Shown: positions 34,520-43,491, counted from the stretch's first letter. The stretch: DNA of 64,000 nt from Novosphingobium sp. SG751A (GCF_013149295.1 NZ_JABGCB010000003.1:120631-184630); one strand, 5' to 3'. Notes: generated by a model not told the origin, from the letters alone. Numbers and translations are program-made.

Positions 34520-35655
34520 GCGAAGCCCAATATACCGCGCATGTGCAGCCCGGCGTGTCCGGCCTATCGGCGCGGGAATGGGACGCTTTGACCGATGGGA
34601 GCAATCCCTTTGTCTCCCACGCTTTCCTCTCCGCGTTGGAGGATTCGCAAAGCGTTGGCGAGGGCACCGGATGGACCCCGGCGCCGATCACGATCCAGCA
34701 TGAAGCGGGCCATCTGGCCGCCGCGCTGCCCGCTTATGTCAAGACGCATAGCCAGGGCGAATATGTTTTCGACCATAGCTGGGCCGATGCGTGGGAGCGG
34801 GCAGGGGGCGATTATTACCCCAAATTGCAGATCGCGGTGCCTTTTACCCCCGCCACTGGCCCGCGATTGCTGACGCGCTCGCCCGAATTGATGCCTCCCC
34901 TGATTCGCACCGCCGAGCAGATGTGCCGCGATGCCGGGCTGTCGAGCGCCCATGCCACCTTTATTGAGCCCGATCAGGTGGCGGCCTTTGAAACGGCGGG
35001 CTGGCTGATTCGCCATGACATTCAATTTCATTGGGCCAATGCCGGTTACGCCGGATTTGATGATTTTCTGGGTGCGCTGTCGTCGGACAAACGCAAAAAC
35101 CTGCGCAAGGAGCGGCGCGCGGCGCAGGATGGGGTGACGATTCGCGCGCTGACCGGCGATGCGATTCGCCCCGAACATTGGGATGCGTTCTGGCTGTTCT
35201 ATCAGGACACCGGCAGCCGCAAATGGGGCCACCCCTATCTGACCCGCGCGGCTTTCGACCTGCTGGGCGAAAGGATGGCGGACAAGATCCTGCTGGTGAT
35301 GGCCTTTATCGACGATCATCCGGTGGCGGGCGCGCTCAATTTCATCGGGCGCGATTGCCTCTATGGCCGTTATTGGGGCGCGCGCGTGGACAAGCCCTTC
35401 CTGCATTTCGAACTGTGCTATTATCAGGCGATCGATGCAGCCATCGCGCTGGGTCTGCGCCGGGTCGAGGCCGGGGCGCAGGGCGGGCACAAGCTGGCGC
35501 GCGGCTATGCGCCGGTGCGCACGACATCGGCGCATTTCATCGCCCATGCCGGTTTTCGCCGCGCGGTCGAGGATTTCCTGCGGCGCGAGCGCGAAGGCAT
35601 TGCGCAGGATCAGAATTTTCTGGAAGCGCGCACGCCTTTCCGGCGCGGCGGCTGA
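34516..35655 (+). CDS. GNAT-type acyltransferase (DUF482 family)
   Basis: A 379-residue protein of the FemAB/DUF482 acyltransferase type (peptidoglycan/lipid-related GNAT fold). Features are NPFVSHAFLSALEDSQSVGEGTGWTP near the N-terminus, HSWADAWERAGGDYYPKLQIAVPFTPATGPRLL and the C-terminal FHFELCYYQAIDAAI. The start is the GTG that overlaps the GDPD stop; a longer frame from 34408 lies inside the GDPD gene. No single substrate can be named. Confidence 0.83.
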   Translation: MSEAQYTAHVQPGVSGLSAREWDALTDGSNPFVSHAFLSALEDSQSVGEGTGWTPAPITIQHEAGHLAAALPAYVKTHSQGEYVFDHSWADAWERAGGDYYPKLQIAVPFTPATGPRLLTRSPELMPPLIRTAEQMCRDAGLSSAHATFIEPDQVAAFETAGWLIRHDIQFHWANAGYAGFDDFLGALSSDKRKNLRKERRAAQDGVTIRALTGDAIRPEHWDAFWLFYQDTGSRKWGHPYLTRAAFDLLGERMADKILLVMAFIDDHPVAGALNFIGRDCLYGRYWGARVDKPFLHFELCYYQAIDAAIALGLRRVEAGAQGGHKLARGYAPVRTTSAHFIAHAGFRRAVEDFLRREREGIAQDQNFLEARTPFRRGG

Positions 35656-35677
35656 TTCGGGCCGCGCGGCGTATCCG

Positions 35678-36022
35678 TCAGGCTGCGCGGCGGGCCGTGG
35701 TCGCAATCCATGCGCGGGCGCGTCGCTGGGCCTCGGCAATCTCGCGCGCGGTCATTTCCTCGGAAACTTCGGCGCGGCAATGCGCGGCTTCGTCATGCCC
35801 GCCCACCGCGGCCAGATTGAACCACTTATGCGCCTCGATCAGATCGCAGACCGCGCCATGGCTGCCGGTGGAAAAAGCCACGCCCAGATCAAAATAAGCA
35901 TCCGCGCAGCCCTGACTGGCCGCGATCAGACAATTGGCGATCAGGCCGGTGATTTCCCCCGCTCCCTGATGGCCCGAACCGCCTAACAGATGGTCCTGCG
36001 ATTGTGTCCAGTTGTATCCCAT
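35678..36022 (-). CDS. Sel1-like repeat protein
   Basis: A 114-residue protein with two Sel1/TPR-like repeats (LIAASQGCADAYFDLGVAFSTGS and DLIEAHKWFNLAAVGGHDEA). Such repeats mediate protein contacts, often with signalling or envelope partners. There is no signal peptide. I place the start at MGYNWTQSQDH with GGGGAACTTCG upstream; two other ATGs at 36037 and 36079 are possible. Confidence 0.72.
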   Translation of the reverse strand: MGYNWTQSQDHLLGGSGHQGAGEITGLIANCLIAASQGCADAYFDLGVAFSTGSHGAVCDLIEAHKWFNLAAVGGHDEAAHCRAEVSEEMTAREIAEAQRRARAWIATTARRAA

Positions 36023-36318
36023 GTCGAAGTTCCCCATTTCCCGTTCATGAGATGGAAGCTGTCGGAAGATGGATAACAACTGGTAAACGGGTCGCTGATT
36101 TCTGCGGCCAGTAGGAGGACGTCATTCGGGGGTGATGGCGCTCATGTCATGATCCTGTCACGCAAACATGGGCAAGGCGCGCCCTATTCGTAATTTTGCG
36201 GTGGTTTAAGCTGCCCAAACTTGGCTTTGCCGCTTGTGGACCTTCAGGGGGCAAACTATAGGCCGGGCGATAGAATGGGATGCTTATCAATCCCGCGGAC
36301 GGAATTCGGAGGGTTATA

Positions 36319-36777
36319 ATGGCAAGTGGTCTGGCAGACGAAATCGATGTGCTGGTCAAGGCCAGGCGATCGCTGGCCGGTGATTATGTCCCGTCCGACG
36401 CCGAAGAATACATGAACGCGGAACAGCTGGACTACTTCCGTCGGCTGTTGCAGCAGTGGAAAAAGCTCATTCTGAGCGCGGCGGCCGATACGCTCAGCCA
36501 GTTGCAGGAGGGCCCGCTGCGCGAACCCGACCTCAATGACCGCGCCTCGTCGGAAACCGACTGGGGCATCGAATTGCGCACTCGCGACCGCCAGCGCAAG
36601 CTGATCTCCAAGATCGACTCGGCGCTGCGCCGGATCGAGGAAGGTGAATATGGCTTTTGCGAAGTGACCGGCGAACCTATCGGGCTTGGCCGTTTGATCG
36701 CACGCCCGATCGCCACCATGACGGTTGAAGCCCAGGAAGCTCATGAACGCCGTGAACGGGTATCACGCGACGATTAA
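36319..36777 (+). CDS. dksA: DksA/TraR family protein with degenerate zinc finger
   Basis: A 152-residue RNA polymerase regulator that works with ppGpp. The coiled-coil (residues about 20-95, EYMNAEQLDYFRRLLQQWKKLIL and TDWGIELRTRDRQRKLISKID) and the globular finger (EGEYGFCEVTGEPIGLGRLIARPIA) are recognisable. Only one cysteine remains of the usual C4 set, CEVTG in place of CxxC, and the second pair is replaced by MTVEAQEAHER. The start ATG follows GGAGGGTTATA. It is likely a sole-Cys DksA that does not bind zinc. Confidence 0.88.
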   Translation: MASGLADEIDVLVKARRSLAGDYVPSDAEEYMNAEQLDYFRRLLQQWKKLILSAAADTLSQLQEGPLREPDLNDRASSETDWGIELRTRDRQRKLISKIDSALRRIEEGEYGFCEVTGEPIGLGRLIARPIATMTVEAQEAHERRERVSRDD

Positions 36778-36919
36778 CGCCGATATCCGCATGTTACCGG
36801 ATAGATTTACGCTTTGTTTGCCATTTTGCGTTAACACGTTGTTGTGAATTAGCGGGCCTGTTCTGGTTTGGAGTGATCCATGCCGGGATGGGCCATGGCA
36901 GCGGGAAGTGAGCCTACGC

Positions 36920-37288
36920 ATGTCCGGTGACGAGCAACGCCAGATCAATCGGGACAGCCTGTTCATGCTGGCCTGTCTGCGTATCAGCGAGCGCGACCCG
37001 GTGCATCGGGTCAAAATTCGTAATCTTTCCAGCGGCGGGCTGATGGCCGAAGGCGATATGCGCGTGGTGTCGGGCATGGCGCTTGAGGTGGAATTGCGCA
37101 ATGTCGGCTGGGTGGCCGGATCGGTGGCATGGGTTCAGGGCAACCGTTGCGGCATCGCCTTTAACGAAGAAATCGACGCCAAGAGCGTGCGCGCCGCGCA
37201 GACCGCCCCGGACGACTCGGGCTTTGTGCCCCTGCGCCCGCTGGCGGCGATGAAACAGGTCACTCCGGGCCAATTGCGCAAAATCTGA
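36920..37288 (+). CDS. PilZ domain protein
   Basis: A 122-residue single PilZ-like domain with the second c-di-GMP motif NLSSGGLMAEGD (D/N-x-S-x2-G). The first motif (R-x3-R) is not clear, so nucleotide binding is uncertain. Strands follow to GMALEVELRNVGWVAGSVAWVQGNRCGIAFN. The ATG at 36920 follows GGGAAG; a GTG at 36908 is too close to it. Confidence 0.8.
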   Translation: MSGDEQRQINRDSLFMLACLRISERDPVHRVKIRNLSSGGLMAEGDMRVVSGMALEVELRNVGWVAGSVAWVQGNRCGIAFNEEIDAKSVRAAQTAPDDSGFVPLRPLAAMKQVTPGQLRKI

Positions 37289-37359
37289 CGGGTTAAGCAT
37301 AAGATCGCGCGCGCCGGGCGTTCCTCTGCGCGGCAAATTGTTCTAGGCTTGGCGCAATC

Positions 37360-38844
37360 ATGCTGCGCAAAAACCGCATTTCCATACTGATGGCTGCCCT
37401 GTTGGCTGCGGCCTGCCATGGCTCGGCCCAGCAACAGCCGCTGAGGGTGGTGATGGTCGATGATTCGGGGCCCTCCTCGCTCGAGCGCGAATTGCGCGCC
37501 GCCACCGCCGAAGGGCTGGTCAGCCTTGATGAGGAAGGCAAGGTCGTGCCCGGCCTTGCCGAACGCTGGATCGTGGCGGACGAGGGGCGCGGCTATATCT
37601 TCCGCCTGCGCGACAGCGCATGGCCCGACGGCACCAGATTGAGCGGCGAGACGGCGAAACAGGCGCTGCGCCGCGCCATGGCCGCGCAAAGAGGTCGCGC
37701 GTTGGGACAGGATCTGGCGGTCATCGAGGATATTCGTGCGATGGCCGGGCGCGTGATCGAGATCCGGCTGGCCCAGCCCATGCCCAATTTTCTCCAACTG
37801 CTGGCCCAGCCCGAACTGGGGCTGGAGCATCGCGGACGGGGCGCGGGGCCGATGCTGCGCAAACATGTCGATGGGCTGGACTGGCTGACACCGATTTCGC
37901 CCGATGCGCGCGGCCTGCCGATGTCCGAGGGCTGGGCGGCCGGCGTGCGCCCGCTGGCGGTCAGCGCGATGGGCGGCGAAAGGGCGGTGGCCGATCTGGC
38001 GGCGGGCCGGGCCGATGTGGTGCTGGGCGGACGGATCACCGATCTGCCGCCGATCCAGCGCGGTCTGCTGGGCCAGCGCTCGGTGCGATTCGATGTGGCG
38101 CCGGGCCTGTTCGGCCTGCTGGTGGAAAAAGACTCCGGCTTTCTGGCGGTGCCGACGAATCGGGCCGCGCTGGCCATGGTGATCGACCGGGCGGGGCTGG
38201 TGGCTGCAATGGGTGCGCAGGGCGGCGGCGTGCCGGGCTGGAGCCCGACCACGCGGCTGATTTCGCCGGGCATTGGCGAGGTGCAGATCCCCGAGCGATG
38301 GACCGATATGGATATGGACCAGCGCCGTGCCGTAGCTGTTCAGCGGGTGGCGGTATGGGCCAAGGCCCGCAGCGCTTCGGCAAAGCCCGAGGATGGCGAC
38401 GGGCTGGATCTGAGCATTGCGATGCCGGGCGGGGTGGGCGGCAATGTGTTGTTTGCCCGGCTGGCGCAGGATGTGGCGGCGATCGGGCTGCGCCTGCGCC
38501 GGGTGAGGATAGGCGAGTCGGCCGATCTGCGTCTGATCGATCAAGTGGCGCGTTATCCTTCTCCGGTCTGGTTTTTTAACCAGTTGCATTGCGGTGTGCA
38601 TTCCGTATGCACCCCCGATGTCGACCATCTGGTGGCCCAGGCATGGAATGTCGAGGCCCCTCTGGTCCCGGCCCTTTATGCCGAGGCTGAGCGCGAGGTG
38701 ATGGAGGCCAATCTGTTCATTCCACTGGCTTTGCCGGTGCGCTGGACCATGATTGGCAGCGGTTCGGGCAACCGGTTGCGCGGTCTTTCGCCCAACATTT
38801 ACGGGGTTCATCCCCTTTACCCTTTGTCGGGCGCATCGCATTAG
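37360..38844 (+). CDS. Peptide/oligosaccharide-type ABC solute-binding lipoprotein
   Basis: A 494-residue SBP_bac_5-type binding protein. A lipobox LLAAACHG follows a short hydrophobic leader, so it is lipid-anchored. The N-terminal domain has GLVSLDEEGKVVPGLAERWIV and YIFRLRDSAWPDGTRLSGETAKQALRRAM, the OppA/DppA pattern. No permease or ATPase genes are adjacent, so its partner is elsewhere or it works as an orphan sensor. It lies between the PilZ gene and ctrA. Confidence 0.8.
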   Translation: MLRKNRISILMAALLAAACHGSAQQQPLRVVMVDDSGPSSLERELRAATAEGLVSLDEEGKVVPGLAERWIVADEGRGYIFRLRDSAWPDGTRLSGETAKQALRRAMAAQRGRALGQDLAVIEDIRAMAGRVIEIRLAQPMPNFLQLLAQPELGLEHRGRGAGPMLRKHVDGLDWLTPISPDARGLPMSEGWAAGVRPLAVSAMGGERAVADLAAGRADVVLGGRITDLPPIQRGLLGQRSVRFDVAPGLFGLLVEKDSGFLAVPTNRAALAMVIDRAGLVAAMGAQGGGVPGWSPTTRLISPGIGEVQIPERWTDMDMDQRRAVAVQRVAVWAKARSASAKPEDGDGLDLSIAMPGGVGGNVLFARLAQDVAAIGLRLRRVRIGESADLRLIDQVARYPSPVWFFNQLHCGVHSVCTPDVDHLVAQAWNVEAPLVPALYAEAEREVMEANLFIPLALPVRWTMIGSGSGNRLRGLSPNIYGVHPLYPLSGASH

Positions 38845-38892
38845 GGGCGTTTACGAGTTCCCCTAAAAAAACGGGGGCTTCCGTGCCGGTTT

Positions 38893-38940
38893 ACATTAAA
38901 TTAACCTTTCGCGTTCATTCCTCCTATGGTTAATAGCGGA
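38893..38940 (+). promoter_or_regulatory. AT-rich control region of ctrA with TTAACC/GGTTAA half-sites
   Basis: TTAACC (38901-38906) and GGTTAA (38929-38934) lie 28 bases apart within an AT-rich stretch 60-90 bases before the ctrA start. TTAACC resembles a CtrA half-site, so autoregulation is possible. Confidence 0.4.
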
Positions 38941-38991
38941 TGCGTCTGTGAAGATGCGTTCGTGGGTTTCGGGGCAAGGGGGTTCACCCAT

Positions 38992-39687
38992 ATGCGCGTG
39001 CTGTTGATCGAAGACGAGCCGACTACGGCCAGGGCCATCGAGTTGATGCTCACCACAGAGGGCTTCAACGTCTATTCGACCGATCTCGGGGAAGAAGGCC
39101 TCGATCTCGGCAAGCTCTATGACTACGACATCATCCTGCTGGATCTCAATCTGCCGGATATGCATGGCTATGACGTGCTCAAAAAGCTGCGCGTGGCCAA
39201 GGTCCAGACGCCTGTGCTGATCCTTTCGGGCATTTCGGAAATGGACTCCAAGGTCCGCTCCTTCGGCTTTGGCGCCGACGATTACGTGACCAAGCCCTTC
39301 CACCGTGAAGAACTGATCGCGCGCATTCACGCCGTGGTTCGCCGGTCCAAGGGCCATTCGCAATCGGTCATCCGCACCGGCAAGCTCTCGGTCAACCTCG
39401 ATGCCAAGACGGTGGAAGTTGACAGCGCCCGCGTGCATCTGACCGGTAAGGAATATGCGATGCTCGAGCTGCTTTCGCTGCGCAAGGGCACGACATTGAC
39501 TAAGGAAATGTTCCTCAACCACCTCTATGGCGGTATGGACGAACCCGAACTCAAGATCATCGACGTGTTTATTTGTAAGCTGCGCAAGAAGCTGGCCCAT
39601 GCCTGCGGCGGCGAGAATTACATCGAGACCGTCTGGGGGCGCGGCTATGTGCTGCGCGATCCGGGCGAGGATGCTGTAGCGGCCTGA
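38992..39687 (+). CDS. ctrA: Cell cycle master response regulator CtrA
   Basis: A 231-residue OmpR-type regulator of the alphaproteobacterial cell cycle. The receiver domain has [20 protein letters not shown], Asp51 in [16 protein letters not shown] and Lys in YVTKPFH. The winged-helix domain has [52 protein letters not shown]. The C-terminus ends in AA, a ClpXP-type degron as in Caulobacter. The ATG at 38992 gives the exact family N-terminus, and an upstream extension is rejected. Confidence 0.96.
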   Translation: MRVLLIEDEPTTARAIELMLTTEGFNVYSTDLGEEGLDLGKLYDYDIILLDLNLPDMHGYDVLKKLRVAKVQTPVLILSGISEMDSKVRSFGFGADDYVTKPFHREELIARIHAVVRRSKGHSQSVIRTGKLSVNLDAKTVEVDSARVHLTGKEYAMLELLSLRKGTTLTKEMFLNHLYGGMDEPELKIIDVFICKLRKKLAHACGGENYIETVWGRGYVLRDPGEDAVAA

Positions 39688-39719
39688 ACCTGCCCGCCCC
39701 CGAAGAACCCGACATGAAG

Positions 39720-39748
39720 GCCCGCCTCCGCAAGGAAGGCGGGCTTTT
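39720..39748 (+). terminator. Intrinsic terminator after ctrA
   Basis: GCCCGCCT (39720-39727) and AGGCGGGC (39737-39744) form an 8-bp stem, then TTTT. Confidence 0.88.
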
Positions 39749-39758
39749 CATTTTGCAA

Positions 39759-39947
39759 TCACCTTTTACGGCCGGCCTTGACCAGTGCTAGGGCGGCGGT
39801 GGCGCTCATCAGCAGGGCCGCGATCAGGCCGATCCCGGCGCCCCACAGGCCCGCGCCTTGCCCGCCCATCACCAATCCGGCGATAAAGCCGAGCAGGGGC
39901 AGAACGATCAGCGCAAGGCAGCCAAGGGCAAACATGGCGCATCCCAT
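39759..39947 (-). CDS. Small hydrophobic protein
   Basis: A 62-residue protein with two membrane helices (residues about 3-25 and 30-55) and a basic C-terminal tail KAGRKR. It lies between convergent ctrA and divergent trmB. I do not recognise a family. The start could also be the ATG at 39935. Confidence 0.5.
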   Translation of the reverse strand: MGCAMFALGCLALIVLPLLGFIAGLVMGGQGAGLWGAGIGLIAALLMSATAALALVKAGRKR

Positions 39948-40017
39948 TGCCTGCTGGCCCTTGACCCTGCCTTAACGGCCTGCCAATCGCGCCGGGCGAA
40001 ATCTTGAAGGCACAGAC

Positions 40018-40734
40018 ATGACCGCGCATAAAGAAGGCGATCCCACCACGCTCAACCGGCTCTATGGCCGCTCGAAAGGCAAGCCCCTGCGCGCCGGACA
40101 GCAAGGGCTGGTGGACACGCTGCTGCCCCAGATCGCCGTGCCGCTGGAAGGCGAGGTGACGGCCCAGCGCCTGTTTGGCGAGGACCGCCCGCTGCATTTC
40201 GAGATCGGCTTTGGCGGGGGCGAGCATATGGCCTTTCGCGCCGACATGCTGCCCGATCATGGCTTTATCGGGGCCGAACCTTTCATAAACGGCGTGGCGC
40301 AGGCGCTGACCCATGTGTCGGGCGACAATGGCGCCCACGCCCCGATCCCCAATGTGCGCATCCATCATGGCGACGCGCTGGAGGTGTTGTCACGCATTCC
40401 CGATGGTTCGCTCACCATGCTCTATCTGCTGCATCCCGATCCATGGCCCAAGGCGCGCCATGCCAAGCGCCGGATGATGAATGACGGCCCGGTGGAAATG
40501 TTCGCCCGCAAATTGAAGCCCGGCGGCGAATTTCGCTTCGGCACCGACCATGCGATCTATGTCCGCCACGCGTTGATGGTGATGCAGCGCCACACCGACA
40601 AGTTCGAATGGCTGGCCAAGGAAGCCAAGGACTTTCAGGTTCGCCCCGGCGGCTGGCCGCAAACGCGCTATGAGCACAAGGCGCGCACGGTGTACGGGCA
40701 TGAGGTCTGGTACTTCCGTTTTAGACGAAAATAG
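40018..40734 (+). CDS. trmB: tRNA (guanine-N7-)-methyltransferase
   Basis: A 238-residue SAM-dependent enzyme that methylates G46 of tRNA. The family features are LHFEIGFGGGEHMAFRADMLPDHGFIGAEPF, the IPDGSLTMLYLLHPDPWPKARHAKRRMM motif with the catalytic Asp, and the C-terminal RTVYGHEVWYFRFRR. The start has GAAGG nearby. It is the last core gene before an integrated element, and AT content rises just after its stop codon. Confidence 0.95.
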   Translation: MTAHKEGDPTTLNRLYGRSKGKPLRAGQQGLVDTLLPQIAVPLEGEVTAQRLFGEDRPLHFEIGFGGGEHMAFRADMLPDHGFIGAEPFINGVAQALTHVSGDNGAHAPIPNVRIHHGDALEVLSRIPDGSLTMLYLLHPDPWPKARHAKRRMMNDGPVEMFARKLKPGGEFRFGTDHAIYVRHALMVMQRHTDKFEWLAKEAKDFQVRPGGWPQTRYEHKARTVYGHEVWYFRFRRK

Positions 40735-40863
40735 GTCAAAGGCTTATTTTTTTAAATTACTAAAAACCAATATGTTATCTACGAAATTGCGCGCTGCACT
40801 ATCCGGCGATTTCCGTGATGGTGATTGCACGGTGCTTACTTTTGCGGTACACGAGGTATTGCA

Positions 40864-42096
40864 ATGGCGACCGGCAGGATCAGCAAACGCACGCTTGATG
40901 CGTTCCAATCGAGCGGGATGACTGGCTTCCTTTGGGATGAAGATCTCAAGGGGTTCGGAGTTAGGGTCGCAGCGTCCGGAGCGGCGTCCTACGTCGTCCA
41001 ATTCCGTATGGGTGGGCGCGAATCGCCGACGCGCCGCTACACCATTGGAGCCAATGGCTCGCCCTGGACCCCGGCCACGGCTCGCGAAGAGGCGGTCCGC
41101 CTCCTCATTCTCGTTGCTCGCGGCATTGACCCGATGGAGGAAGACAAGAAGCGACGTCGGGAAGCGGTGGACCTCGCCTTTTCGAAGTATGCCGATAGCT
41201 TCAGCGTTGCGTGCAAGGGCAAGGGTTGGAAGACTCTAGTTAACCGGTCCATCCGGCTTCACCTCAAGCCCGTCCTCGGCAACAAGCCCTTGCCGACCAT
41301 CACTAGGTCGGACGTGGTCGCCGTCTTCGACCGAATGCCGGACGAGCAGACGGCAAATAAGCGCAATGTGTTCGCTGTCCTTCGTCGCCTGTTCAAATGG
41401 GCGGTGAGTCGTGGTGACATCGTGCATAGCCCGATGGAGGGAATGGAAACCCCACCACCTGTCAAGCCGCGGGACCGCTGGCTCCTCGATGCCGAACTCA
41501 AGCTAATCTGGGAACAGGTTCCCAACACCCACCGGTGCTTTGGTCCGATCGTCCGACTGTTGATCGTGACCGGTCAGCGCCGGGAGGAGGTGACTGGGCT
41601 AAACTGGGACGAATTGGAGCGCGAGACTCGCGAGTGGCGCTTGCCAAGCCACCGCACCAAGAATGGCGAGCCGAACACCGTGCCACTAAACGATTTGGCG
41701 ATCACCGAACTGGACTTGGTCGCAAAGGGGGAGAAGTGGCCCAAGCATGGGCGCGTCTTCCCGACTTCCACAGGCGCTGGCTTCACTGGCTATGCCAAGG
41801 GCAAGGCCAAACTCGACCGGTTGATCGGTCAGTCATACGGGCGGCCCCTACCTCCTTGGCGACTACATGACCTCCGACGCACTCTGGCTACCGGCTTCCA
41901 GCGCCTCGGCGTTCGATTTGAAGTTACCGAAGCGGTTTTGAACCATGTTGGCGGTTCAAGATCCGGGGTGGCGGGTATCTATCAACGGCACGATTGGAGA
42001 GAAGAAAAGCGTCAGGCGCTGCGGGTCTGGAACGATCATATTGTCAAGATATTGGGGCCGGTTGGAGCCGGCACCGCAATCGCCGACGAGCGTTGA
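40864..42096 (+). CDS. Tyrosine recombinase (phage/ICE-type integrase)
   Basis: A 410-residue integrase with an N-terminal DUF4102-like arm-binding domain (TLDAFQSSGMTGFLWDEDLKGFGVRV), a core-binding domain and a catalytic domain. Catalytic residues are Arg in TGQRREEVTGL, His-x2-Arg in LHDLRRTLATGF, His in LNHVGG and Tyr in GIYQRHDW. The ATG at 40864 has GAGG upstream. It integrates and excises the element. No tRNA gene lies beside it, so the 3' end of trmB may be the target. Confidence 0.92.
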   Translation: MATGRISKRTLDAFQSSGMTGFLWDEDLKGFGVRVAASGAASYVVQFRMGGRESPTRRYTIGANGSPWTPATAREEAVRLLILVARGIDPMEEDKKRRREAVDLAFSKYADSFSVACKGKGWKTLVNRSIRLHLKPVLGNKPLPTITRSDVVAVFDRMPDEQTANKRNVFAVLRRLFKWAVSRGDIVHSPMEGMETPPPVKPRDRWLLDAELKLIWEQVPNTHRCFGPIVRLLIVTGQRREEVTGLNWDELERETREWRLPSHRTKNGEPNTVPLNDLAITELDLVAKGEKWPKHGRVFPTSTGAGFTGYAKGKAKLDRLIGQSYGRPLPPWRLHDLRRTLATGFQRLGVRFEVTEAVLNHVGGSRSGVAGIYQRHDWREEKRQALRVWNDHIVKILGPVGAGTAIADER

Positions 42097-42453
42097 TTAC
42101 GCCAAGACAGCAAATCGCTGCGTGGTCGGCATTCTTAACGAGTTTTGCGCAAGCCAAATTTTGGCTGGCTGCCTATGGGTCCGAAAAAGGTGATGACGAT
42201 GACCGGCTGGCCGGATTCGTTATTGTCGTTTTCGTGCATGATCACCCTCCCGGCGTCCGGTTCCGATAATGCGCTACCCGATCAACAAAATCGAGGCCGC
42301 TGCTCGCTCAGGCGCTCGCACTGCGACAATGCGGGCAGTCGAGGAACGGATTTCGCCTGCTCTTCAATTTCGAATTTCAGTATATTTTATGTCCAGTGAA
42401 TGTCGCCTATCAGCGAATATTTGGCAAAATGTCCATATTTGCTGAGCAGGAAA
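42097..42453. other. 357-base region without a recognisable gene
   Basis: Between the integrase and a truncated gene. It contains small open frames without any family pattern and a more AT-rich right half with an inverted repeat. It may hold the remnants of deleted ICE genes or a regulatory site. Confidence 0.5.
42410..42445. repeat. Imperfect inverted repeat in AT-rich DNA
   Basis: TCAGCGAATAT (42410-42420) against ATATTTGCTGA (42435-42445), one mismatch, separated by 14 bases that include an ATGTCC word also found 40 bases upstream. It may be an operator or recombination-directionality site. Confidence 0.45.
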
Positions 42454-42687
42454 TTAGGGCGCCGCTGGGGCGAGATCTCTTTGGGCCAAGAGCGCAATGA
42501 TCGCACCGGAGGGAAGAAGCGTTAGGGCGCTTTCGGGCATCAGCGCTTCAATCAGGGCATCATCGAGCGAGGTCTCGCGGATGTTCGGAAGATTGACGAG
42601 ACGTTCGTAGACCGCCCGGTGAGCATCGGCGAAGATACTGCGGAACCAGGCGACGACATCGTCAGGTATCGCTGGCCACGGATTCAA
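42454..42687 (-). pseudogene. Truncated ICE accessory gene
   Basis: A 77-residue frame starting at TTG 42687 after GGGGGAAG. The N-terminal part (PAIPDDVVAWFRSIFADAHRAVYERLVNLPNIRETSLDDALIEAL) resembles a longer conserved protein from sphingomonad ICEs, as I recall, whose sequence continues after LLPSGA. Here the frame diverges after LTLLPSGAII and stops. It is probably cut by a deletion near 42,490. Function unknown. Confidence 0.5.
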
Positions 42688-42804
42688 TGGGCTTCCCCCG
42701 CATCGGTCAAATCCAGTGCGTCGCGCGATCGCGGCAGGCCCCCTCACTATGACGCCGGGTTGGCCCGGCCCAAATATGTCGCTGGGACGCTGAGAGCACA
42801 ACGA

Positions 42805-43191
42805 TCATTGGTGGCGGCTGAAGTTGATTGTAGATGGCGGATCATCACTATCGCTGTCAGGCCATTCGACGAGGTGAATTCCAGCCGCCCGCGCCCGCCA
42901 ATCACGGGCGACTGCGGCCTCGTCTGCCGGTGACGCCCCTGCGGCCACGAGAACCTGTGCTCGCTCATAGACCCGCTTTGTCAGTTCATCGCAGACGCGC
43001 CGCTGTGCCCCCATCTTTTCGAGCCAGCCCTCGGAGATCTGCCCTGCCGTCATTTCGGCAGCAGTTGCTTCGATGAGCTCTCGCATCACCCAGCTCTGCG
43101 TTCGATATTCGGTTGCAAGCGCTTGATCCGCCAGATCATCGCTAGCAATGCGATAGTTGATCCATACAATGAAATGCGAGATAGCGGGCAT
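42805..43191 (-). CDS. Hypothetical ICE accessory protein
   Basis: A 128-residue protein that I do not recognise. It is mostly helical (DQALATEYRTQSWVMRELIEATAAEMTAGQISEGWLEKM) with an acidic C-terminus (LVEWPDSDSDDPPST). The start MPAISHFIVWIN is chosen over an upstream ATG at 43251. It lies between the truncated gene and the trb operon, on the opposite strand. Confidence 0.55.
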   Translation of the reverse strand: MPAISHFIVWINYRIASDDLADQALATEYRTQSWVMRELIEATAAEMTAGQISEGWLEKMGAQRRVCDELTKRVYERAQVLVAAGASPADEAAVARDWRARAAGIHLVEWPDSDSDDPPSTINFSRHQ

Positions 43192-43491
43192 GGGCACCTC
43201 ATCACGACGAGACTGGGGACATCTGCCGGATGTCGCATTATAATCTGGCAACGCCTCTACTTTCAGACGTGAACCTCCAACGTGCTCGTTCTGGCGGCAA
43301 CTGATTCGTTAGGAGAGGCCACGTTGGCCTCGCACTATCCTTTGAGCCACAGTCTGACCGACCGCTAGATATCCAACGAGCGCCGATCCTACGCCGCCTG
43401 CGCAATGCTGTTGTAACCGCCTGAAATTTGTATTCCTTACCTGTCTCCGACGCGGCGATGGCGCCGCCCGCAACAACGGAGGCAGCCCCAA
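43192..43491. other. 300-base region before trbB with a possible copG remnant
   Basis: In the frame whose TGA overlaps the trbB start (43493-43495), the last 17 residues read [17 protein letters not shown], but a stop (TAA at 43415) interrupts the frame upstream. In intact ICEs a short CopG-type gene ends here. The stretch may be its last codons left by deletion. No other gene is seen. Confidence 0.4.

Noticed and set aside
40738..40760. T-run after trmB as a terminator
   Set aside because: No stable stem precedes it; it looks like AT-rich element DNA.
40735..40863. tRNA gene at the element border
   Set aside because: No cloverleaf or TTC-loop motif was found. The DNA is AT-rich and short.
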